Assembly (NCBI RefSeq): GCF_000699445.3
Contig: NC_067196.1
Coordinates: 77,242,364 to 77,306,363 of the forward strand
Direction: 5' to 3'
DNA length: 64,000 nt
Source of the DNA: Schistosoma haematobium
Taxonomy: Eukaryota; Platyhelminthes; Trematoda; Strigeidida; Schistosomatidae
The position numbers and the translations under genes were made by a program. Under the pieces are notes generated by a model, which was given only the letters and a program-made list of their open reading frames with translations, ran no database searches and was not told the origin of the DNA. Position 1 is the first letter of the stretch, and each line of letters opens with the position of its first letter. Of the stretch, positions 1-31,165 are shown one piece after another.

Positions 1-1794
1 GGTCCAATTGCACTAAAAAAGTTAGTATCTTAAACTTTAAACTTGATTATTTGTAGACTCGAGGGTCAGTATTCTTTGTAATTGGTGTAGTGTGTTTGGT
101 ATTTTTCGACCATGATTATAGTCATGGGGAGACGGAGCATCGTATCCTTTTCATTACTTTTTTATCTAGTGGTATGATATTTATTCTTTCTTTAACATTG
201 TTTTGACATTTTGTTAGCAGTGTTTCGGAAAGCAACTCATTACGTTGATTAGGACTTGTGATAATTGACTGTTTCACGGTTGACATCCACGTTAGGTGAC
301 CTTTTATTCCAAAATGCGAGTTCTTGTGTGTGCGAAGGACACAATTCAATGCTGTAATAACTCAGTCAGTCATTTTATTTGTTCAAGCTCCTGTGTTATT
401 GAATGTATTATATAAACTTCGTTCACTATTTGTTGATGCTAAGTTTGCGCTGCTATTTGGTTGCCAACGTTGATGTCAATTTATTGAGCGAGTGTCAGTC
501 AATATTTTATGCAATTCCGTTAGTCGGCATACAGACGGATTTAGTAGTGTACTGTGCTGCGCCAAACTTTAATACTCGAAGAAATTTCAAAATTCGGCAT
601 AAACGATTGTGTCATAAAGTATAGAATGGATATCGTAGTTTAGGCTGAAATGATGTAATATATTTACAGCTACGAGACGGCACTTTATTCCAGTCTGAAT
701 AGTCCTCAAATGATACATTATATCTGCGTTTCCACGATAATTGGTTCCATTATATCGTTTTATTGAGAGATTTCAGGTAGTCTCACTGTCCTGACAATTT
801 CTTAGCATAACATTTGATCCTTGAGTGATTGGTATTTTTTGCAAGCTGCTTGTATTTATGCGTATACATTTACGTGGATATTTTCCTTTAACTCCTTTCT
901 CTAATATTGTGTAGCTGAAGGAGTTCATAAAAGTTTCCTAATCCATCATTTATATGAATTATTTGTAAACTTTGGACTCTCAGATCACAAGGTAAGAGAT
1001 TTATTCTACTTGCATGTTGTGAATTCTCTAAAAGAAATGACGCACTTCTAATGTGAGATTTATTTTATGTAATAAAGTTAAAACGAATATCCTGATAGTC
1101 ATCACTGTAAAGCAAGATCATTGCTACGATTTTGTGTACTATTCACTTCAGCTATCTCCATTACTAGGTTGATAGTTCGAAAGTTCAACTGGGTATCTTT
1201 TTTACTGCTGAAGTCTACTTGGTCTTCTTAATCTTCATAAACATTTATTCGACGGTGTTTGTTTCCGTTTTTACCCATTCGTATTAATAGATCACTCCAC
1301 TCAATAGTAATCTTAACTTTTACTTGTTTGCCCGAGGTTCTTAGTTGGATTAATGAAACTAGTGAGGACTAGTGCTGAAATCTAAAACTGTCGGTGTATT
1401 CTGCTTATTATTGGTGAATCAGCTTATAAACGTTGGGTTTATTTTGGCGTTTCGTTTATATTTAGTGTGGGTTTCTTGTACCAATTGGCATAGTATCGAC
1501 GCTTCAAAAGTGATGCACACCGAAATGGAGTGGTCAAGATAAAGTAATGGAACTAACAGTATCATCAGTGATAGTAAAAAAGATTCAGCACCAACACTGT
1601 GATCCAAAAGGAAGTTATAATTCGCGAAATAAAAAATGGAAATTATTCTTGAAAACCCGTTACCTAAGAGAAGACAAAGTGAAATCATTTACTCCATTGC
1701 AATTGATTCTAACGCAAACAAATAAATAAAAATAAATTAACTCATTCGTCAAGTACTTGGGTATGAAATACACTTTAAGTGTGAAAGCTAATGA
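1..1794. other. No gene recognised
   Basis: AT-rich sequence with short frames only (for example 403-624 and 1547-1729) that show no ZnT5 similarity or splice support. Probably intron or upstream region of the zinc transporter. Confidence 0.5.
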
Positions 1795-4034
1795 TACTGT
1801 CCAGCTGTCAGGGAGCAACACTGGATCTCAACAGCATCTATCTCACTGATAGATGCTCGGAAACTCATTCCACCTGGCTCTGAACATAATGAAGAGCGGA
1901 GTCAGCTTAAGCACAAGCTGAAAAGAAGCCTACACAATGATCGCGAACAGTGGTGGGTAGCGAAAGCAAGAGAGATGGAAAAGGCAGCGGCAATAGGTAA
2001 TAGCAGACAATTGTTCAGACTCGTTAAGGAAACCGGAATTAGGAACCCGACCGTTAGCGAAACAATCTCAGAGAAAGATGGACATATTATTCATTCTCAA
2101 TCCAGGAGATTGGATCGATGGGCAGAACACTTTAGGGATCAGTTCAACTAGCCTTCAGCCACACTTCGGTTTCCCACGATCTCTAGTCAACCTGAATGGC
2201 AAGTTAATGTAGGTCCTCCGTCCCTTTACGAAGTTGAAAAAGCCATAGGAAATCTGAAACGAGGGAGAGCAGCAGGCCCTGACAGATTTACTCCTGAGAA
2301 TTTTAAGGATGGTGGTTCAGTATTAGCAATGAGATTAACCGAGGTCTGAGGTAGAATTTGTGAACTGGACGTAATCCCATCTGACTGGTCTCAATCACTG
2401 ATTGTGCCAGTCTATAAGAAAGGACAAAAGTCCTCTTGTGACAATCACAGAGGAATCAGTTTGACTAATATAGTGTCTAAAATATTAGCTTCAATAATAC
2501 TTCGACGCCTAATCAAAGCTCGTGAAGAGCAGATTAGAGAAAACCAGGCCGGTTTTCGACATGGACGTGGTTGTATAGACCAGATATTCACACTACGTCA
2601 GGTTCTAGAACACAGACACACATTCAGACGCCCCACAATGGTAGTATATCTCGACCTTAAGGCGGCATTCGACTCTGTTGATCGTAAGGTTCTATGGCAG
2701 TGTTTGTCACTGAAAGGAGTACCAAAGAAGTACATTAACCTTATAAAGGCTCTCTACTCGAACACAACTGGTAGAGTAAGAGCTTATGGCGAACTGTGAT
2801 CAGAATTGATTACCTCAAGTGGTGTTCGTCAGGGCTGTCCACTCTCCCCATTCTTGTTCAACTTTGTCATTGACGTACTTTTAGGGATAACACTTTCCTC
2901 GTCTAGATTTCCAGGGGTTGAACTTGTACCGGGAGGTTCACTTGTTGACTTAGAATATGCTGATGACATAGTTTTGTTTGGTAAAGACGCTGACAAAATG
3001 CAGAGTCTTCTGACCACTATAAGCAACAATGCAAGCATGTTCGGGATGCGATTCTCTCCCTCGAAATGTAAAATGTTGCTTCAGGATTGGGTTACATCGA
3101 CACCCGAACTAATGATAGGGAGTGAAGTAATTGAGCGTGTCGATCTATTCACTTATCTTGGAAGCCTCATCATCCCTTATGGTCTGGTGTGTGACGAAAT
3201 CTCAGCACGGATACAGAAGGCTCGACTAGCTTTTGCCAACTTGCGTCAGTTATGGCGTAGGCGAGATATCCGTCCATCAACCAAAGGACGAGTTTACTGC
3301 GCAGCAGTTCGTTCCGTCCTACTTTATGGCAGTGAAACATGGCCGGTAAGAGTAGAGGATATTCGTAGGCTACTAGTATTTGATCATAGGTGTCTTCGAA
3401 ACATTGCTCGTATATCCTGGGACCATCGAGTAAGTAACACAGTTGTTAGGAAACAGGTACTAGGTAAGGATGGCAAATCAATTGATGAAGTAGTGAAACT
3501 TCATCAGTTGAGATGACTGGGACACGTGTTACGTATGCCCAACGACTGACTGCCTCGACGTGCTATGTTCAGTGGTATAGGAGTAGGTTGGAAGAAAGCT
3601 AGGGGCAGCCAGACCAAAACATGGCACAAGTCCATGAAGTCACTGACAAGTGAACGGAGTCATGTTGGTAGGTGTAGACTACCTGGTTGGGGACCGCGAG
3701 ATGATAGCAACCGATGGTTAGAGACCCTGAATGACATGGCTCAAAATCGTTTGCAATGGCGCAGGTGCATCCACTCTCTGTGTTCTCCCAAATTCTAATC
3801 TTCTGAATTCTTCATGTCCCTTTTTTCCTCTTTCCAAATTTATTCCACTGGATTATACTCTTTAAATAACATCTCCAAACCCTAATCTTCCCGATTACTG
3901 CTTATACTCTTGCTACCTCTACCACTACGGGATTTGAATCGACAACTGCATCTCTGTGCTAATGTGGTGTGGCAACTCGAACTGATGTACGTACGTACGA
4001 AGTTCTACGTTGTTACTGACTGACTGACTGACTG
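1795..4034 (+). mobile_element. RTE/SR2-like non-LTR retrotransposon, 5'-truncated, RT broken by stops
   Basis: One frame from about 1840 to 3798 encodes the end of the linker, the reverse transcriptase (SLTNIVSKILASIILRRL; GFRHGRGCIDQ; YLDLKAAFDSVDR; GVRQGCPLSPFLFN; EYADDIVLFG with the FADD-type catalytic Asp pair) and the C-terminal region. The endonuclease is missing. Five in-frame stops interrupt it: TAG 2149, TGA 2347, 2797, 3514 and 3547. The element ends in a (TGAC)n tail at about 4014-4034, as RTE-clade elements do. Inserted upstream of the first visible transporter exon. Confidence 0.88.
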
Positions 4035-4464
4035 GACGGGGTCCAAACCTGAGAATGACTGGAGCCCAAACGCCTTAACCACTAAGTCATTTCTGTTAAA
4101 CAGACTAAATATCACTTCTACCTTAGCAGAGATGACTTTAGCTTATTTCTTTGATGGTATTGACGACATGTATAAAACTGCATACATTTGGTGAGTTATT
4201 GGTAGTTGATTCTAATGAAATACACGAATAGGAATCATTTTAACAGAGACCTGATCCCATAGGCCACGTGGGCATTTTGTTGTTTAATATGACTCTCTGA
4301 AACCGCACACTATCAGGTAGTGAGTTGATATGGCCAGTTGTTAATATATAAGATTGCCTTTGACAAGGGCGACAAATATTCATAAAAATGTAACAGTATC
4401 AGGATGTTTTGCTTGTCAGCTAACTTGTACACTATCACCGGTCGATTTTCTTTCCATTCAAAAG
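4035..4464. other. Non-coding stretch before ZnT5 exon a
   Basis: No recognisable gene. Frames open here are the upstream extension of the first visible exon, without ZnT5 similarity. Confidence 0.4.
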
Positions 4465-24259
<19,795 letters not shown>

Positions 24260-27200
24260 ACACGTATGCATTGTAGTTGTCAGTCCATGTCGAAAAAGGA
24301 ATCTTTTGATTTTTTATAGCTCCGTTCCCTTTTGTTCTTCACTTCCTTCCTTATTTGTTCGTAAATTATCATTATTATTTCCAGTTAATTTCTCATTATT
24401 CCATATTGTCTAAATCAATAACCCTTCCGGATAATTCTCCTTCACTTTCCACTTTCATTATTGTACATAGTTGTATTCAATCTCTTTAATACCATCTCCA
24501 CCCCAGTTTATTCTATGAAATTAATCATTATGATCCTTGTCGTTTTTCGTTGTCTTTTGTATAGTATTTGTCTACCTAATAAAGTTCCCTTACTTATACT
24601 ACTTTTTAGTATAGTAGTATAGAGGTTTATTGGAGTTTTGTATAATATTCGATTTCTAGGTGAATTATATTCAAAATTATTTCAAAGGAGCATTCTCAGC
24701 CCTAATTATTTGTTTCTTTAACTATGTACTCTAATTCGTACTACTGATTTATGCTATTTCATATAACTGGTTCTGAATCTAACCCTACCGGTTCATCTTT
24801 GGTTATTCTTTTCGCTATTGATTTTGTCTGCGCCGTCAGATATCTTATTTTACCTTGATTACGTTTTTTAACTGACGTTTCTTAAATTCTCTGGGAGTTT
24901 GCCGGTTGTTCTGTCTTTCATCAAGCTTCAAAATGTGCTTTTTTTGTTGGCCTAGTTACACACGTTTAAATTATTTAGTAGTCAACCACTTGTACTTGTA
25001 AATGATTTAAGCGATGACTGTGATTATATTTTTGCCTACAAAATGTGGAGTGTATGCATGAATGTGTTGTTTATTTTATAAGTCTGTTAAATCAACTTAG
25101 TAAGGGTTTTTTTGAGTGAAGGTTTTTTATATATATATTTTATGATTATTTATCACCTTTTAAAACAAACATTTCTCGTTTTATGCAGAATAAAGAATCA
25201 ACCATTGTAAAGAATTGGTGTATTTTTAACATTTACTTCGGTCACACGTTAATGATATTTCAGTAATATCGGTTTTCTTAAAATATTCTTCGCTTACTTT
25301 GCTGGTTTTATGCATTCACTTTCATATTAATTATTTTCTGCTTTGTAAATGAGATTATTGCAAGGCAGATGGGTTTGTTAAAAATATACTTTTTTTAAAA
25401 CGTGGATTAATGGGTCTTTTTTGAAAAAAATCTAAAAAAGAACACGTTATGGCTATTCAAAAATCGCTGATTATTTGCCATCCAAAGGACTCTTCACTGA
25501 CTATAGCCAATTGTTTACTTGTCTGACAACTTGTAATACTATGCCTCCACCATAGTGCTCCCACCTTCTATCTTTAAAGTTATTTGCCTGAAAACGTACT
25601 AACTAGTGTTTACTGGATTCTCTTTTCCTACATTGTGAACCAACTTGGATAGTAGTATCTTTGACTGAATTCTTAAGTTTGTCGAAATCTGTGTCAGTAT
25701 AGTTTTATGTGAAGTGTGTATGTCTTGTAATATTCCCCTTAATTACTTCAGTTACTGTATCCACAGACCTAAAGTTTTGTTGTGAATATCAATAACACTC
25801 GATCAGTATTTGCAGTTTATTCGATTCATAAAGTATTTTAACTGCAACATTAAAGCAAAGTAGAACTGAACTTCAAATTGAAAATGCTTTCTCAATTTCT
25901 TTGTGACCTCTTTATCAGGGCTAACACAATTGGTGAAACATGCAGAAAATTGTATTTTATCATTCATTTTGGTAACTGTAATGCATATATTATATGAAAA
26001 GCTTAGGTCCTCATCAAAGGTAAGGTAGATGATCGTATTTAATTCTATGTGAACTACTCAGTTGTCATGTGAGAATTCTACGTTGGATAAACTCGTCATA
26101 GGTACATTGACTTAATAGGAAAATTTATTTCAAGTGTAATGCAGTGATAGGCTAAATTTAAAGTAAGCGAGAAGTATGTAGAAAATCCATAATTGATACT
26201 GAGGCATACAAACAAGATTCCAAATTGCATAACTTTTAGAAATGTAAGTTTAAGAGTATATGGAATAAAGTTACTATTAGATTAGGAATTTCTAGGTGTG
26301 GTTGAAAGTTAGGACAAACATTTTTTTAAACACAAAGAACGGTTAGATTTTCTAATGGCTATAGATTTCACAAGCTTTGACAATTTCTATTTGAGCATTT
26401 AGAGGTTGTTTTTAAATTAAACCCGTGACCTGCTTTACTGTACAGAAGCTGAATTGCCAAGTCCCTGAAAAAAATAACTCTGAAGTTACTTTAGCACATT
26501 TGCAGTTGCCTTCAAAACAGATCATATGTTCATGCACATGTAGATTTATAAGCTTAAAATATATGATTTAATCATGTATACGTTATTGTGGCGTATGCGG
26601 AATTCTGGATTTAATTTTTGCGATGAATAATGTGGGAGTATAATATGTACACTAGCTGGCTATTTTCAGCCAGCGTTTCAAAATTATACTGTTAGATTTT
26701 CTCGAAATTTATGGGAACAACTTTTTATAACCTCTATTTTGCTTATTTCTGCCTTTAAATGTGTATGGGTAAGGGCGTTACTTGATCGTTCACATTTATT
26801 GGCGAATGAAATCGAATTATTACCAATCGCAAATATTATTCTGGATACTCAAAATCTTGTGTAGCCTGTTGGATAGGGTTTTTCTGTTTTCTATGGATTT
26901 TCTGGTTTAAGGTTGCAAAATATCCAGTTAAAAAAAGTGTTTTTTGCACTTTCAAACCCTCAAACTGGTATTCCGATGCACATAATAGTAACATCTTTAG
27001 GCAAATTAATAACAATCTGTTTGATTGAATAAATCATGAAATAGAAAGGCCCACCCTTTATTAACTGACTACTGATTTACATTCATTTTTTACATGACGT
27101 ATTTGACAATGAATCATTTCTTGTAAGTAGAGAAGCAGTGAAACTAAATAAAAATTATTACATCGTCATCGAAATAAATAAATGTATGTACTTCTTAACG

Positions 27201-28257
27201 TGATCATAGTGTAAGTTTACGATATACAAATGCGTGTTTTTAGCCATAGTGAAAATCATGAATTTTCAGTTACCTTTGTAAATGGAAGCATACTTATGCA
27301 TTAGATTACGGTATCGTAATCAAACATTTTCTGTCTTCCGCGGTGACAGGCATTACCTCAATCAAATTTTTTTTGGAAAATTCGTTTATTTTGAGGCGAA
27401 TACGGAGAATTTAAGGGTGAATATTGTAAAAGATGTTGAAGTGTTAACATTAAAGGTTAAAATATAGTATTACTGCAGTGTAAACTTTAGCAGTTTCGCA
27501 ACATAATACTTCTTAGTGTGCATGATGTCATTTCAATTTTTTTAAAGTTTATAGTCACTAAGCCTTCGGACCGACCGGTGTTCAGGTAAGAAGATTAAGA
27601 ATGACTAGCAAGCATTAGTGACAAACCGAATTATTTGCGCACAGTCAAAGCATATTTAGATGTGTCTGAACCAACAAAATATATTTAGCATTGACCCTGG
27701 TCGGGTGAACTCACACCACTGACCTGCCATGCCTGTAATTGTCACCTACAACTGAACTTAGGACATTTAATCACCCTGACTTCAGCAAATTATGACACAT
27801 CTGGCCTGTCACTCAAAGGTTAAACCATATTGAGAATCAAGTGAATAATACTCAAAAAGTACTAGAATTGAAATTCTCAGATTAGTAGGATATAGATCGC
27901 TGATTGAAAATAAGCTTACGCTGAAGTTTATACGTACTCTGATGTTAAGAAGAAGAAAGATTTATCATTCACTAAAGCCTAATCAACAACAAATCATTTG
28001 GATTTGATCAGAGACAGATAATGTTTGGGTCAGAGAAGGTTAAGTAACAATAAGACAGTTACCTGCTTTTCCTATGGATTTGAAACATTACTGCCATATG
28101 CTGTAAACTAACATTAAAAATATCTGAATATCGTCGACCAACAAAAGTCTAACACGTTTGTCATTTGTTATATCCTGACGAGAATTATAGACAAATTACG
28201 CACAAGGCTGCTGAATCATCAATGCTTCGGAGATGTGACGTAAGTTAATGAATTAAT
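24260..28257. other. 3'UTR and intergenic region, no gene recognised
   Basis: After the transporter stop: AT-rich sequence with candidate poly(A) signals at 24578 and 25189. Small frames such as 27282-27467 have no recognisable features. Confidence 0.5.
24578..24583 (+). terminator. Candidate poly(A) signal of the zinc transporter
   Basis: AATAAA about 320 bp after the stop codon. A second AATAAA at 25189-25194 lies in a T-rich stretch and would give a 3'UTR of about 950 nt. Which one is used cannot be told from sequence. Confidence 0.4.
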
Positions 28258-29140
28258 TCCTAAATTGCATACAGAGCTGGAAAGTGGTTGCAGAATGAAT
28301 GAATGTGTCAGTGAAAGCCTACATGAATCTTTGAAAAGCAGTAATCTCAACGAAACAGTAGCAGTTGTACATGACCCACCCAGTGGTCCAGTAATGTCCA
28401 TTTCAGAAACTTGCCATGTAGTGGGTTCGAATCTCATTATCCCTGAAACACAATGTACAAGCAGTGACTTGTTCAGCTCACAGAAAGACGGTGTCTTGTT
28501 AAATGAGCATGAAAGTTTTGCAATACCCGACCACGAAGAAACAGAAAACAATGAATACATACATAATAAATACAGTTGCACTAAATGGAGCACATCATTC
28601 TACGACAAAGCATTCTCACAAGTCTACTTATCGGAATTTTCTAGTTGTTTTACCAGATATGGGTTATCTTAATGAATCATATGTTCTTGATGAAATTTCT
28701 TACAAAAGTGAAAAAAATATGTCGGATGCATCAAATGGTGATCAAGAACCTAATTCAATTTCGATAGATACTGATTTTATTAGTGAGTTCTCTATTCAAT
28801 ACGGGAAATATGTTTTAAATAGAGTCACATTAATTGTGACTTAGGGAATTGAGGATCCAACACTATTTCATAGGGGAGGATAAAGTCAGGAAATTTACAA
28901 TCCCCCACATTCATAGTCACTTTTGGCTAGATATTGTACAAATGTTATTTTCCATTTTATCGTACGATATGGTCTGTTTGGTTTGTATATAAACGCAGTA
29001 TGTTTGAAATACATTATTCATATCGCAGAGGCTGAGATTGGTATTCTGGAATCAACAGACAAGGCTAGGGAGGAAGAAGGACCGATAAAGACTCTAGACT
29101 GCTCGTACGGGTATTATGTGTGATTGGTCCGGTTTATAAA
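28258..29140 (+). mobile_element. Old relative of the non-autonomous LTR element (internal part plus truncated LTR)
   Basis: 28258-28880 is a diverged counterpart of the internal region at 59440-60200 (similar gag-like wording such as SISETCHVV against DISEAYPAE; CCAACACTATTTCATAGGGG against CCAACATTATTTCGAGGAG). 28900-29140 resembles the second half of the 529-bp LTR (TATATAAACGCAGTATGT; CCGATAAAGACTCTAGACTG). The frame is broken at 28670; no flanking duplication seen. Confidence 0.75.
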
Positions 29141-30181
29141 CCACTATTCTCTAATTGGAGGTATCATGACATTATATATGAATAGGGCACGAAGGCACAA
29201 GTTATAACACATCAATAACTGATCAACCTTTGTATTTAAAGTATTATTGTTTAAATGTCTGAAAATTATCTTGTACATTAAAAGTTTATTTTGTTTTCTT
29301 TGAAAGAAAACATTGGTAGTAGTAAAACAGGAAGTAATGAAAAATGTACACCAAACTATTAAAGAGAACTCAATGCATATGTATATATATATATATATTC
29401 AGTGAGCTTAAGTGATATGTACGAAGATGTATACAACAAAGTGTTTATTTCTTTCATCAATTTAATTTATTTTACATTTATTATTTTAAACGCCAACAAT
29501 TTTGTCTTTCTTAGTTTAATAAAAGAAAAACTTGTTGAATATTTATCCAACTTTCAATGTCATAAGATTTTAAACAAAGAAAGTAGGCTTAATTCTGTAG
29601 TTTGTAAATCTGAGATGATTAATATTTCATTGGATTGTTATAGGATCAGCTGAATTATGTGGATCACGCTTTTGAGTTGTTTGTGTTTTAATTCGATACT
29701 GTAAAAAAAAGATAGAAATTATTCGACTGGCTGAAAATTGGAAATCTAAAAAAAATCAAATTCATAATGAACAATTGTAGCTTATACCAGAATTGTTACA
29801 TTGTCCCATTATCTCAGTCTGTTTACTGATGCACAATCTTTCCATACGCGAGCTCAACTAGTTATTTAAGTGAGAAAAGGAGGATTGAGCTTAACAATCT
29901 TATTAGCTAAACCGAGTTCGGAATATATATCCAACACAATGACAAATGTATATCTTTTACCCTTAAAAGATTAAGCTACATTTTTGACCCACAGCGTATG
30001 CCTTCAGTGGTAACCAGACAAATAAAAAGGTAGGAAATATTTAGTTTCGACCTATTATTATGTTTCCTGATAATTCTAAATATGTTGCTAACTAGATAGA
30101 CTGTGTATAACAGAAATGAGTTCTTTGAAATATCCCAATGAATACAAAAACAATTTTTCAGTGTTCAATGATCATGTTAAA
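29141..30181. other. Intergenic, no gene recognised
   Basis: AT-rich with a (TA)n run at about 29384-29398. A + strand frame at 29402-29653 has no recognised similarity. Within the gap between the convergent genes. Confidence 0.45.
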
Positions 30182-30293
30182 ATCCCTTGCCGGTCCCAAG
30201 CCCGGGTAAAGGAGGAGGGTTGGGCATAGGGTTAGCGTCCCCATCCCGTAGAAAACTAACTCGCTAAAAAAACGCTTACCAGAAAAATGAAGA
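30182..30293 (+). repeat. GC-rich retroelement-derived segment
   Basis: CCTTGCCGGTCCCAAGCCCG followed by GGAGGAGGGTTGGGC stands out in AT-rich surroundings. From memory this wording recurs in the 5' part of non-LTR elements of flatworms and other animals; a similarity search is needed for the family. Confidence 0.5.
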
Positions 30294-30794
30294 GAACAAC
30301 TAAACTAGAAATATTTGAAAATATAATCATACTGTAAATTGAATGTTTTGTCAAACACATTCAAACAAGTAGGAATATGCATAAAATGTGAATCAAATAT
30401 AATCATCTTTGAGAAACATGATAATAATATGTTTAAAACTGTTTGTATTTTTAAGTGTTTTTATCCGATTAATCCTAGTATTCTCCTCGTTGACTAAAAA
30501 GTGTATTTATTCACTAAATAATTATCTTGAGAAAGCCGAAAAACTGAGGAAACCCGTATTTATGATTGTCAACTACTGTTGAATGTCTAAAAAACCTACC
30601 TCCTTCATTAAAGATATATTCGTTTGCTACCTAATTACCTAATTTGAAATGACTTTCTGAGTTTCTAATTATATGTCTTACCATGACAGTCAATAATCTG
30701 AACCAGGAGAAGAGTGTAAAAGTCATTTCTAATGGAAGTGGATGGTCATCGCACTATTTTGTGAAGTAAATAGAGTCAGAAATGTGCACCGTTG

Positions 30795-30960
30795 AATGGA
30801 ATCCTGGTGGTCTAAAGGTTAACTATTCATTACGACCTCTGGAGAACCTGGGTAAATCCACTGGTGAAGTTATCAACGCTCACCACTGAAGAGTCTCGAA
30901 CTGGTACGAAACAGCTGTTCCGTTTCTCTGGTCTTCATTGATATCCTAACTGAGGCCATT
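30795..30960 (+). repeat. tRNA-like hammerhead retroposon, degraded copy
   Basis: TGGTGGTCTAAAGGTTAACT resembles the A-box segment of the family, and CTGAAGAGTCTCGAAC...GTACGAAAC resembles its hammerhead core (CTGANGA and GAAAC kept, stem II lost). Confidence 0.5.
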
Positions 30961-31041
30961 CAGTGAAGAACACGGCATAGAAACTGTTTTCTAGTGGGAA
31001 ACATTAACAGATAGTATTGATAAAATAAATGAAATACTTAC

Positions 31042-31165
31042 ACCTTTAGGTTTTTTTCGTGTACTATGACGAAACAACGAAACTGTTCTTTTTACAAGTG
31101 GCCTGTCTTCTTCACGCATTGCCATCCATGGGTGATTTAAACACTGATGTACTGATGGTCTTTTT
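31042..31165 (-). CDS. Kinase gene exon 11: subdomain XI and basic tail
   Basis: 124 nt, ATTACTCAAG acceptor. It encodes KRPSVHQCLNHPWM (invariant Arg of subdomain XI) and then a basic stretch, LVKRTVSLFRHSTRKKPKG, reminiscent of regulatory tails of MLCK/DAPK kinases (inference). A strong GGT|GTAAGT donor at 31042/31041 predicts a further exon that I could not find; without splicing the frame stops at 30991-30993 after 16 more codons. Confidence 0.85.

Noticed and set aside
403..624. 73-codon + frame as a possible upstream ZnT5 exon
   Set aside because: No similarity to the ZnT5 N-terminal region and no fitting donor in the right phase.
27282..27467. Small + strand gene between the two convergent genes
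   Set aside because: 61 codons with no domain, no splice or poly(A) context and no similarity I recognise.
28219..28593. - strand 124-codon frame
   Set aside because: It is antisense to the decayed LTR element interior, whose relative at 59.3 kb establishes the + strand as the sense strand.
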